Shown: one piece after another, positions 9,030 through 16,739 of the stretch | Layout: each line of letters starts with the position of its first letter | How positions within the stretch are numbered: the first letter of the stretch is position 1 | Source: Arthrobacter sp. ISL-65 | Lineage (GTDB): Bacteria; Actinomycetota; Actinomycetes; Actinomycetales; Micrococcaceae | Reading direction: 5' to 3' | Assembly: GCF_018613795.1 (NCBI RefSeq) | Contig: NZ_JAGGPN010000019.1 | Coordinates: forward strand, 1-64,000 | DNA length: 64,000 bases | Notes under the pieces: generated by a model | Told to the model about the DNA's origin: nothing | Databases searched by the model: none | The model's input: the letters and a program-made list of their open reading frames with translations, nothing else | Position numbers and translations under genes: made by a program

Positions 9030-9966
9030 TCTGGACTCCGGTGCTGGTCAGGGCGGCGTCGCCGGCCGCGGTGGTATTGGATGCGGTGGACTTCGGGTCG
9101 GTGTTGACGGTGGGCGTTTCGTCCCACGGCCCCAGGACCGGCACCGCGGCCAGCAGGTTGCGGGTGTACTCCGTGGCCGGTTGCTCCACGACCTGCTGGA
9201 CGTCGCCGGACTCCACGAAGGAGCCGTCCTTCATCACGTGGATGCGGTCCGAGATGAGCCGGGCCACGCCGAGGTCGTGCGTGATCATCAGGATGCCGAT
9301 GCCGCGCTGCTCCTGGAGTTCCAGCAGGAGGTCCAGGATGCCGGCCTGCACCGTGACGTCCAGCGCCGAGGTGGGTTCGTCGGCTACCAGGAGTTGCGGT
9401 TCGCTGGCCAGCGCGATCGCGATCAGCACGCGCTGGAGCATGCCGCCGGAGAGCTGGTGCGGGTACTTCTTCAGCTGCACTTCCGGTGTTGGAATATGGA
9501 CCTGTTCCAGCAGCCGGATGGCGCGGGCCCGGACGGCGTCCTTCTCCTTGGAGGCGGCGCCGGCGATCCGGATGGCCTCGGAGAGCTGGCTGCCGATGGA
9601 ATGCACGGGGCTCAGCGCGGTCATGGGGTCCTGCGGGATGAGCGCGACTGTCCGGCCGCGGACCTTGTCGATGGCCTTGGGTACGGCCACCACGTCCACG
9701 CCGTCGATGAGCACGGTGCCGGAAAGCACCGCCAGATCGTCCGGGAGCAGGCGGAGGACGCCCATCGCCGTCGTCGACTTGCCCGAACCGGACTCACCGA
9801 TGATGGTGACCGTTTCGCCGCGGTGGATGCTGAAGTTCACCGAATCAACGGCCCGGACGATGCCGGCGTCGGTGATCAGCTCCACCTGGAAGTCGCGGAC
9901 CTCGAGCAGGGCCGGTCCCGTGTGGCCGGAGTCAGCGTGGCTCTTCGTGCCAGCTTGTGCGTTCAT
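9022..9966 (-). CDS. Dipeptide/oligopeptide-type ABC transporter ATPase (DppD/OppD-like)
   Basis: ATPase of 314 aa from the ATG at 9966; a GTG at 9975 in frame would overlap the permease stop and is an equal alternative. Motifs: Walker A GESGSGKST, Q-loop LIPQDPMTALSP, signature LSGGMLQRVLIAIAL, Walker B LLVADEPTSALD and H-loop MITHDLG. The C-terminal tail is Ala/Thr-rich and lacks an obvious Cys cluster. It lies one base behind the DppC-like permease stop, and the start of the DppF-like gene overlaps its end. Confidence 0.9.
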   Translation of the reverse strand: MNAQAGTKSHADSGHTGPALLEVRDFQVELITDAGIVRAVDSVNFSIHRGETVTIIGESGSGKSTTAMGVLRLLPDDLAVLSGTVLIDGVDVVAVPKAIDKVRGRTVALIPQDPMTALSPVHSIGSQLSEAIRIAGAASKEKDAVRARAIRLLEQVHIPTPEVQLKKYPHQLSGGMLQRVLIAIALASEPQLLVADEPTSALDVTVQAGILDLLLELQEQRGIGILMITHDLGVARLISDRIHVMKDGSFVESGDVQQVVEQPATEYTRNLLAAVPVLGPWDETPTVNTDPKSTASNTTAAGDAALTSTGVQND

Positions 9967-9967
9967 G

Positions 9968-10900
9968 TCAGGCACCCTTCTTCTTGCGGCGGGGACGGTC
10001 CCGGAGGCCGTCGCCCAGCAGGTTCACGCCCACCACCATCAGCACGATCACCAGGCCGGGCAGGGTGACCATCCACCAGGAGGTGGTGATGTAGTCCTGG
10101 CCGTCGGAGATGATGCGCCCCCAGGTGGCAAACGGACGCTGGGGGCCGGCGCCGAGGAAGCTGAGGGCGCTCTCGAGCAGGACGGCCTGGGCCAGGAGCA
10201 GCAGCACCACGAGGGTTGCCTGCTTGATGACGTTCGGGATGATGTGCTGGATGAGGATCTGAATGCGGTGCAGGCCCAGGATGCGCGCCGCGGAGACGTA
10301 GGGTTTTTCGCGTTCCACGAGCACCATGGACCTGGTCAGCCTGGCCACTTCCGGCCATTGGGCAATCGCAATGACGAAGGTGATCACCGGGATGGACGGG
10401 CCGAAGAGAGCCACCACCAATAGCAGCATCATGAGGAGCGGCAGGGACATCTGGGCCTCGAGCACTCGCGAGACCACGGTGTCCACCCAGCCGCCGAAGT
10501 AGCCGGCGGCGGCACCGAGGATGATGCCGATGGCGCCGGAGACCACCACGGCCAGGATGCCGATGGTCAGGGACACCTGGCCTCCGTGCAGGACGCGGGA
10601 GAGCAGGTCGCGGCCCAGTTGGTCGGTGCCGAACAGGTGGCCGTCCACCAGGGGCGCCAGGCGGCGGGCGGACAGATCCTGGTGGTTGGCGTCCGGCAGC
10701 GGCAGCACCTGGGCCAGCAGGATCGGAATGATGACAATCAGCGTGCAGACGGCGCCGATGCGCAGCTTCCACTTCGCGGCGTTGCGGCGGCGGGTGGCGC
10801 CGGCCTTCGCGACGAGGTCCTTCGTGACGGCGCTGGGCGAGGGTGTCCGGGGTGGTTGTGCGGCGGAGGCCGCCGGAGTTGCGGTGTCGCTGAGGCTCAT
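9968..10900 (-). CDS. ABC transporter permease (DppC/OppC-like)
   Basis: Permease of 310 aa with a soluble Pro/Ala-rich N-terminus, a first membrane helix at about 46-66, the GTDQLGRDLLSRVLHGG motif that marks the DppC branch, and five further helices. The EAA loop is present around ARILGLHRIQILIQHIIPN. The start overlaps the DppB-like stop by 4 bp. It forms the channel together with the next upstream permease. Confidence 0.9.
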   Translation of the reverse strand: MSLSDTATPAASAAQPPRTPSPSAVTKDLVAKAGATRRRNAAKWKLRIGAVCTLIVIIPILLAQVLPLPDANHQDLSARRLAPLVDGHLFGTDQLGRDLLSRVLHGGQVSLTIGILAVVVSGAIGIILGAAAGYFGGWVDTVVSRVLEAQMSLPLLMMLLLVVALFGPSIPVITFVIAIAQWPEVARLTRSMVLVEREKPYVSAARILGLHRIQILIQHIIPNVIKQATLVVLLLLAQAVLLESALSFLGAGPQRPFATWGRIISDGQDYITTSWWMVTLPGLVIVLMVVGVNLLGDGLRDRPRRKKKGA

Positions 10901-11832
10901 GCTGCTGCCGCCTTTCCAAGACGAACGCGGGGATCAAGAAGCGGGTAGGCAAGGTCGATGACCAGCTGGACGGCTACGGCCAGCAGTGCCGTCAGCAGGA
11001 CGGTCGCCTGGATAAGGGGGTAGTCGCGGGTTTCGAGGGCACGGACAATGAGGGAGCCAACGCCGGGCCAGGCGAACACCACCTCCACCACCACCACGCC
11101 GTTGAGCATTGCGGCGAAGCGGGTGCCGAGGGCGGTGAAGACAGGGATGGCGGAGTTGCCCATGGCATAGCGCCAGGTCAGCGCCGGACTGCCCACTCCC
11201 CTGGACCGCGCCACGGTCAGGTAGGGGGCGGCGAAGTTGGACGTCATCTCCCGCCGCACCATCCGGGAGATCAGCGCGATCTGCAGGGTGGCGATGGTGA
11301 CGGTGGGGAGGACCAGCCCGCCCCAGGTGGCGAAGCCGGAGGCCGGGAAGAGCGGGATCAGGACGGCGAAGCCGGTGAGGAGCATGATGCCGGTCCAGAA
11401 GTCCGGCATGGACTGCCCGGCGATGGTGAGGACGTTGACACCGAGCTCGCGGTTAGTGTCCGGGCGGCGGGCCATCCACACGCCCAGCGGGATGGCCACC
11501 ACGGCGGTAAGGAGGATGGACGCGGTGGCGAGGGTCAGCGTGTACGGCATCCGCTCCGCCACCACCTGCATGGCCGGCGCCTGGAAGGAGTAGGAGGTGC
11601 CGAGGTTGCCGGTGAACAGCTGCTGCAGGAAGATCCAGTACTGCTCCAGCACGGGACGGTCCAGGCCGAACTGTTCGCGGACCTTAGCCAGCTGCTCGGT
11701 GGTGGCCAGCGGTCCGGCGTAGGACACGGCCGGATCACCGGGGGCCAGGCGGATCAGGATGAAGACCGTGGAAACCGTCAGGAACACGGTCAGCAGGCCT
11801 TGGCCCAGCCGCTTGAGGATGTACTTGGTCAT
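10897..11832 (-). CDS. ABC transporter permease (DppB/OppB-like)
   Basis: Permease of 311 aa, the DppB-branch length, starting with an N-terminal helix (LKRLGQGLLTVFLTVSTVFILIRL region) and the PGDPA motif typical of DppB. Five more helices follow, with the EAA-type loop near SRGVGSPALTWRYAMGN and the conserved end YPLLDPRVRLG. It lies 3 bp after the binding-protein gene and overlaps the DppC-like gene by 4 bp, so the transporter genes are tightly coupled. Confidence 0.9.
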   Translation of the reverse strand: MTKYILKRLGQGLLTVFLTVSTVFILIRLAPGDPAVSYAGPLATTEQLAKVREQFGLDRPVLEQYWIFLQQLFTGNLGTSYSFQAPAMQVVAERMPYTLTLATASILLTAVVAIPLGVWMARRPDTNRELGVNVLTIAGQSMPDFWTGIMLLTGFAVLIPLFPASGFATWGGLVLPTVTIATLQIALISRMVRREMTSNFAAPYLTVARSRGVGSPALTWRYAMGNSAIPVFTALGTRFAAMLNGVVVVEVVFAWPGVGSLIVRALETRDYPLIQATVLLTALLAVAVQLVIDLAYPLLDPRVRLGKAAAA

Positions 11833-11835
11833 GGC

Positions 11836-13410
11836 TCAGGCCTCCAGCCGGACGTCAACAAGGGGGTAGGAGTTGGTGGGAGCCAGAGCCAGGTCTGTCA
11901 CGCGCTTCTGGTGGGCCAGCACCGACTTGGGAACGAATGCCCAGGCGCAGGGCCAGGTGTCCCAGATGGCCTTCTGCGCGGTGGCAAGCAGCTGCTCCCG
12001 GTGCAGCGGATCCACCTCGGAGGAGGCGGCCTGGATCTTGGCCTGCACGTCCGGGACCACGTAGCCCTGATAGGTGTCGCGGGTCTTTTCCTTTTCCGCG
12101 GTTCCGGCGTACATGCCCTGCATCATGGTGATGGCCAGGCCGGTGGGGCTGCTGAAGCCGTTGCCCAGCAGGTCCCAGTCGCCCTGCTTGCCCTGGCGCC
12201 AGGCCAGGATGTTGCCGCCGGGCTCGAACTGCTGCAGCTGGGTCTTCACACCGATGTTGCCGAACATCTCCACCAGCGCCTCCATCACGGAGGTGTCGGA
12301 GGCGAACTCGCCGGTTTCCCAGATGATCTTCAGGTTCAGGTCCGTGACGCCGAGGCTCTTCAGCGTGGCCTTGGCCTTCTCCGGGTCGTAGGTGTAGTTG
12401 CCGGTCTTGGAGAAGCCGGTGAGGCTGGACGGGACCACGCCTTCGGCCTCGCTGACCGAATCGACCAGGACGTCCTTGACCAGAGCCTCGCCGTCGACCG
12501 CCCAGCTGAGTGCCTCACGGACGCGGGCATCGGAGAGCGGGTGGCTGGAGGGCTTACGGAAGTTGTAGAAGATCTGGTTCAGCCGGAGGCTTGACGACTC
12601 CGCAAGGACGACGCCGGGAAGTCCGGCCAGCTGCTCGCGCGAGTCAGGCGTGATGGAGTCGATGACGTCCACCTCGCCGCTGCGCAGTGCGATGACGCGG
12701 CTGGATTCCTCGGGCAGGAAGCGGACCTCGACGTTGTCCACCTTGGGGGCGGGACCCCAGTAGTTCTCGTTGCGCTTGAGGCTGTAGGTGCCGGCGCCGC
12801 GGTTGAACTTGGTGACGACGTAGGGTCCGGTGCCTACGCCTTCCTGCAGCTCTTCCGGCTTGTTCTTGGCTGCCGGGCTGATCAGGATCATGCTCATGAG
12901 GGAATCGAGGATGGGGATGGGGTTCTTGGATTCCATCCGGAACGTCCGGTCGTCCACCGGAACCACGGTAGGAAATTCGGGGAAGAACCCGGCGACGAAG
13001 GAACCCTGCACCTGCTGGTACATCTTCAGTGCCGTGGCGATGTCCTCGATCTGCAAGGGGGTGCCGTCCGAGTAGCGGACGCCTTCGCGCAGCCGCACCG
13101 TCCACGCGGTGGGCGAGGTCATCTCAAAGCGGTCCGCCAGGACGAGGATCGGTTTGGTTTCGGGACCGATGGCCGTCAGTCCCTGCCGCACGGCGCGCTG
13201 GACGGTGACGGCGGCGTCGAACTGGTTGAGCTTGTTGTCCAGGCTGACGAGGGACCTGTTGAGGGCCAGCGTCAGGGTGCTGGGTCCCGGCAGGCCCGTG
13301 GGGCCGGCACACCCGGCCAGGGAGCCTGTGCCCAGGAGAAATCCGGCGGCTGCGCCAAACTGCAGGAGGCGGCGCCGTGAGATCTCACTTCCTTGAGGAA
13401 GAACGGTCAT
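11836..13410 (-). CDS. ABC transporter substrate-binding lipoprotein (Dpp/Opp family 5)
   Basis: Family 5 solute-binding protein of 524 aa. The ATG at 13410 is preceded by GAGAGG and followed by a twin-Arg-type signal (ISRRRLLQFGAAAG) ending in the lipobox LAGC; longer extensions add non-signal sequence and overlap the divergent promoter. Family features include TVRLREGVRYSDGTP and the C-terminal lobe near WDTWPCAWAFVPKS. It is the first gene of the minus-strand operon, so it would be the most highly expressed. The presence of a binding protein, two permeases and two ATPases indicates an intact importer. Confidence 0.9.
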   Translation of the reverse strand: MTVLPQGSEISRRRLLQFGAAAGFLLGTGSLAGCAGPTGLPGPSTLTLALNRSLVSLDNKLNQFDAAVTVQRAVRQGLTAIGPETKPILVLADRFEMTSPTAWTVRLREGVRYSDGTPLQIEDIATALKMYQQVQGSFVAGFFPEFPTVVPVDDRTFRMESKNPIPILDSLMSMILISPAAKNKPEELQEGVGTGPYVVTKFNRGAGTYSLKRNENYWGPAPKVDNVEVRFLPEESSRVIALRSGEVDVIDSITPDSREQLAGLPGVVLAESSSLRLNQIFYNFRKPSSHPLSDARVREALSWAVDGEALVKDVLVDSVSEAEGVVPSSLTGFSKTGNYTYDPEKAKATLKSLGVTDLNLKIIWETGEFASDTSVMEALVEMFGNIGVKTQLQQFEPGGNILAWRQGKQGDWDLLGNGFSSPTGLAITMMQGMYAGTAEKEKTRDTYQGYVVPDVQAKIQAASSEVDPLHREQLLATAQKAIWDTWPCAWAFVPKSVLAHQKRVTDLALAPTNSYPLVDVRLEA

Positions 13411-13486
13411 CGTTGACCTCTCGGTTGAATGGGACGGCTGGCGGCCGGATGGCCTGCGCCGTGTTACGTGCATCACTCTGCCAGCT

Positions 13487-13526
13487 CTGCGCGAAATGCG
13501 CAACTGAACTAGCGCAATTCGCGCAG
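13487..13526. promoter_or_regulatory. Inverted-repeat operator between the ABC operon and the kinase-PdxA gene
   Basis: CTGCGCGAAATGCGC (13487-13501) and GCGCAATTCGCGCAG (13512-13526) are inverted repeats matching at 14 of 15 positions, separated by 10 bp. Each arm is itself nearly palindromic (GCGC-N5-GCGC), so it could be one large operator or two dimer sites 25 bp apart centre to centre. A candidate plus-strand -10 box, TATGGT, lies just downstream (about 13534), so a bound repressor would cover the -35 region. The DeoR-type regulator at 3502-4287 is the likely ligand-responsive binder (inference). Confidence 0.6.
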
Positions 13527-13571
13527 TCATGCGAATATGGTGCTACCGACAACCCGAAGAAAGGAGGACAC

Positions 13572-15929
13572 GTGGCTGCAGTCCTCATCCAGGCCGATGA
13601 CTTTTCCGGCGCAGCAGAAGTGGGGCAATGCTTTGCAACCCAAGGGCTGGACACGCGCCTCCTCCTGTCCGCCCCGGATGCGGGCACAGTTGCCGATGGC
13701 ACAGAAACCGGCAGCCGCCCGGACGTTTTGGTGGTCGACACCCACTCGCGGGCCGTGGCCCCGGAATCCGCAGCGGCGGCTTCGGCTGCCGTATTCAGCA
13801 GCCCTGCTGCAGACGGTGCGCGCATCCTGTTCAAGAAAATCGATTCCTTGTGGCGGGGCAATGTTGGCCCGGAACTCGCGGCACTTTCAGCCTTGGGCCA
13901 CCACGTTGTGGTGGCCGGCGCACTCCCCCAGCTGAACCGGACAGTCGCGGGCGGCCGGCCCTTTGCAGACGGCGTCCGGCTGGACGGCACGGACCTGTGG
14001 CGGGCAGAAGCAGCCGCCCCGCCCGCGGAAATCGCGCAACTGCTGGGCCCTGGCCCTTCGGTGCAGCTTGCGGACCTGTCCACGGTGCGGTCCGGCGGCC
14101 TGCCCGGCTTCCTGTCCGATCGCCTTTCCCGTGCCACTCCCGCCACCGTGATCGTCGACGGCGAGACGCCGGCCGATCTGGAGGCTGTGGCGGACGCGCT
14201 GCTGGACCTGGACTTCAGGGCCGGCGGACGGCGCATTGTGCTGGCCGGGACCGGCGGCATGGCCCTGCTGCTGGCGGCGAAACTGGGCAACAGCTCTGCG
14301 CGGAACGCGCAAAAGCGGGAGTCGCGTGGACTGACGGCCGCGGACGGACCCCGGACTGTGCTGGCCGCCGTCGGCTCCGCCTCGGCGAAGGCCGCGGCGC
14401 AGCTGCGGAACCTGGAGGCCGGCGGCTTCACTGCCCTCCGGATCGCTCCCGACGAGCTGCAGCATCCTGAGGATTTCCGGTCCAGGCTCGCGGAAGCACA
14501 GCAGCTCCTGGCGGCAGGCGAGCCGGCAGCGCTGACTGTCAGCGCCGCCGTCGTCAATCCGAACGAGTCCGGCAGGATGGTGCGGAACCTGGCGAAGCTC
14601 GCTGCCGACGCGGCAACTGGTCCCCCGGCAGCAGCTCCCGCCGCGGACGCGGATCTGATCCTCACCGGCGGCGAAACCGCCCGCGAGGTACTCGACGCCC
14701 TCGGCGTCCGCTCACTGACCCCGCTGGCGTCCGTACAGCACGGCGCCGTGGTCAGCCTTTCCGACGACGGGCGGCTGGTGGGCACCAAGCCCGGCAGCTT
14801 CGGCGACAGCGACGCCCTCGTCCAGCTCTACTCCGCCATCAAAGACCTTCGGTCTTCCAACAGCACTTCCCATCCCTCCCACCCACCTGGAGCCCCAATG
14901 ACATCAGCAGCCAACGCAACCGAACAGGACAGCCGGCCCTTCATCGCCGTGACGATGGGCGACGGCGCCGGCGTCGGCCCCGAGGTGACCGTCGGTGCCC
15001 TTCTCGACCAGAACGCCTACCGCGACTGCCGCCCGGTGGTCATCGGCGACGTCCACCGGCTGCAGCTGGGTGCTAAGGCGCTGGGCGTGGAAGCCAACAT
15101 CGTCGAGGTGGAGACGGTGGGCGACGCCGTCTTCGAGGCCGGCCGGATCAACGTGATCGACCCGAAGCTGCTTGCGGCCGACCTGCCGTGGGGCCAGGAG
15201 TCTGCCGAGGCCGGCAACGCCGCCTACCACTACATCCGGATTGCGTGCGAGCTGGGCATGGGCGGCCAGGTCCAGGGCATCTGCACGGCGCCCCTGAACA
15301 AAGCTGCGCTGCACAAGGCTGGACACATCTACCCGGGCCACACCGAACTGCTCGCGCATTTCATGGGCGTCGAGGAAGTGTCCATGATGCTGTCCACGCC
15401 CAAGGTCAAGGTCATCCACGTCACCACGCACATCGGCCTGATCGACGCCATCAACAAGATCGAGCCCGGCCTGGTGGAGCGGACCGTGCGCCGCGGCCAC
15501 GGCGCCATGCAGCGCGCCGGCATCGCCAACCCGAAGATCGGCGTGTGCGCCATCAACCCGCACGCCGGCGAAAACGGCCTGTTCGGCTACGGCGAGGAGG
15601 CGGAGAAGATCACCCCGGCCATCGAAAAGCTCCAGGCCGACGGCATCGACGCCCGCGGCCCGCTCCCGGCGGACACCGCGTTCTTCCTGGCTGGCCGCGG
15701 CGACTACGACCTCATCGTGGCGATGTACCACGACCAGGGCCACGGACCGATCAAGGTCCTCGGCATCGAGGCCGGCGTCAACATCACGGTTGGCCTGCCC
15801 GTCATCCGCACATCCGTTGACCACGGCACCGCCTTCGACATCGCGGGCAAGGGCATTGTGGATGTGCGCAGCATGATCGAGGCGCTGCGCCAGGCGGCGG
15901 AGATGTCGCCCAGCCCCGCGGCAGCCTGA
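13572..15929 (+). CDS. Four-carbon acid-sugar kinase / PdxA-family dehydrogenase fusion (reads as one ORF)
   Basis: Open frame of 785 aa from the GTG at 13572, with AAAGGAGG just upstream. Residues 1 to about 425 are a DUF1537-type kinase (OtnK/DtnK family): QADDFSG at the N-terminus, KKIDSLWRGN, and the nucleotide-binding LTGGETAREVL near the C-terminus. Residues about 443-785 are a complete PdxA-like dehydrogenase: MGDGAGVGPEV, metal-binding His in GHTELLAH, and YHDQGHGPIKVLG. In known D-threonate/D-erythronate catabolism such a kinase and PdxA2 act in sequence, phosphorylating the acid at C4 and then oxidatively decarboxylating it to DHAP. The two parts are normally separate proteins. Here no stop lies between them, but an internal ribosome site and ATG at 14889-14900 could also give free PdxA. 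Confidence 0.85.
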   Translation: MAAVLIQADDFSGAAEVGQCFATQGLDTRLLLSAPDAGTVADGTETGSRPDVLVVDTHSRAVAPESAAAASAAVFSSPAADGARILFKKIDSLWRGNVGPELAALSALGHHVVVAGALPQLNRTVAGGRPFADGVRLDGTDLWRAEAAAPPAEIAQLLGPGPSVQLADLSTVRSGGLPGFLSDRLSRATPATVIVDGETPADLEAVADALLDLDFRAGGRRIVLAGTGGMALLLAAKLGNSSARNAQKRESRGLTAADGPRTVLAAVGSASAKAAAQLRNLEAGGFTALRIAPDELQHPEDFRSRLAEAQQLLAAGEPAALTVSAAVVNPNESGRMVRNLAKLAADAATGPPAAAPAADADLILTGGETAREVLDALGVRSLTPLASVQHGAVVSLSDDGRLVGTKPGSFGDSDALVQLYSAIKDLRSSNSTSHPSHPPGAPMTSAANATEQDSRPFIAVTMGDGAGVGPEVTVGALLDQNAYRDCRPVVIGDVHRLQLGAKALGVEANIVEVETVGDAVFEAGRINVIDPKLLAADLPWGQESAEAGNAAYHYIRIACELGMGGQVQGICTAPLNKAALHKAGHIYPGHTELLAHFMGVEEVSMMLSTPKVKVIHVTTHIGLIDAINKIEPGLVERTVRRGHGAMQRAGIANPKIGVCAINPHAGENGLFGYGEEAEKITPAIEKLQADGIDARGPLPADTAFFLAGRGDYDLIVAMYHDQGHGPIKVLGIEAGVNITVGLPVIRTSVDHGTAFDIAGKGIVDVRSMIEALRQAAEMSPSPAAA
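14842..14900 (+). other. Kinase-PdxA junction: short hairpin plus internal ribosome site and ATG
   Basis: AAGACC-TTC-GGTCTT (14842-14856) can form a 6-bp hairpin. GGAG at 14889-14892 is followed by five bases and an in-frame ATG at 14898, from which a 343-aa PdxA-length protein would start. The linker between hairpin and ATG encodes a Ser/Pro/His-rich stretch unlike either domain. This looks like an old intergenic region that lost its stop codon, so both a fusion and free PdxA are possible products. Confidence 0.6.
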
Positions 15930-15932
15930 GCA

Positions 15933-16709
15933 CTAGGAAATCTGCAGGCCGCCGTTGATGTCGTAGGTCGCGGCGGTGATGTAGCCGGCGTCCTCCCCCA
16001 TCAGGAACGCCATGAGGGCGGCGATGTCGCGGACCGTGCCCACCCGGCCCACAAGGATGTCCCGGGACATGTCGGCCTTGCGTTCGTCGGTCAGGGTGCC
16101 GCCCATGATGTCGGTGTCCACGGGGCCCGGGGCGATGCAGTTGACGGTGATGTTGTGCTGGCCCATCTCCCGTGCGAGCGCCCGGGTGAACCCGATGATG
16201 GCTGCCTTCGACGAGCTGTACGCCACCTTGGAATAGGTGCCGCCGCCGCGCTGGGCGGAGATGGAGGACACGCTAACCACGCGGCCGAGCCTGCGTTCGA
16301 TCATGCCGCGGAGCACGCGCTGCGTGACCAGGAACGTGCCGGTCATGTTGATCCGGAAGACCCGCTCCCAGGCCTCGAGCGTCTCGTCCATAAACTCGGT
16401 GGGTGAGCTGATGCCGGCGAGGTTCGCCAGCGCCACGATGGGCGGCATATTGGCCTCCACCTCGTCGACGGCGGCGTTCACGGTGGCCGGGTCGGAGACG
16501 TCGGCGCCCACGCCCCTGGCCGCCACACCGTACACCGAGGAGATGTCCTCCGCTGCGCGCCGTGCAGCGTCGCCGTCGATATCGAGGATGGCCACAGACC
16601 AGCCCTGGCTGGCGAGCATTTCCGCCGTCGCGCGGCCAATGCCCCGGGCTGAGGCGGCCCCGGTCAGCACCGCGGTGCGTTCGGCCGGGAACGTGTCGTG
16701 GTGCGTCAT
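15933..16709 (-). CDS. SDR-family oxidoreductase
   Basis: SDR of 258 aa with the cofactor motif TGAASARGIG (16-25), NLAG in the central sheet, the catalytic Ser in SVSSISAQ, YSSSK (YxxxK) and the PGPVDTDI loop, ending YDINGGL. It is close to sugar-alcohol and 3-oxoacyl-type SDRs; the substrate is not readable. Its stop lies 3 bp from the PdxA stop on the opposite strand. It lies 30 bp downstream of the MFS gene on the same strand, so MFS and SDR likely form an operon. Confidence 0.87.
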   Translation of the reverse strand: MTHHDTFPAERTAVLTGAASARGIGRATAEMLASQGWSVAILDIDGDAARRAAEDISSVYGVAARGVGADVSDPATVNAAVDEVEANMPPIVALANLAGISSPTEFMDETLEAWERVFRINMTGTFLVTQRVLRGMIERRLGRVVSVSSISAQRGGGTYSKVAYSSSKAAIIGFTRALAREMGQHNITVNCIAPGPVDTDIMGGTLTDERKADMSRDILVGRVGTVRDIAALMAFLMGEDAGYITAATYDINGGLQIS

Positions 16710-16739
16710 GTCTGGGTCCCCTCGTCGTTTGCTGCAGTG

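Noticed and set aside
13377..13571. Upstream extension of the kinase-PdxA frame to 13377
   Set aside because: It would overlap the divergent binding-protein gene and the operator; AAAGGAGG before the GTG at 13572 and the QADDFSG family start fit better.
13385..14788. Long minus-strand frame opposite the kinase part
   Set aside because: Ser/Ala/Arg-rich product with no motif; a shadow of the kinase.
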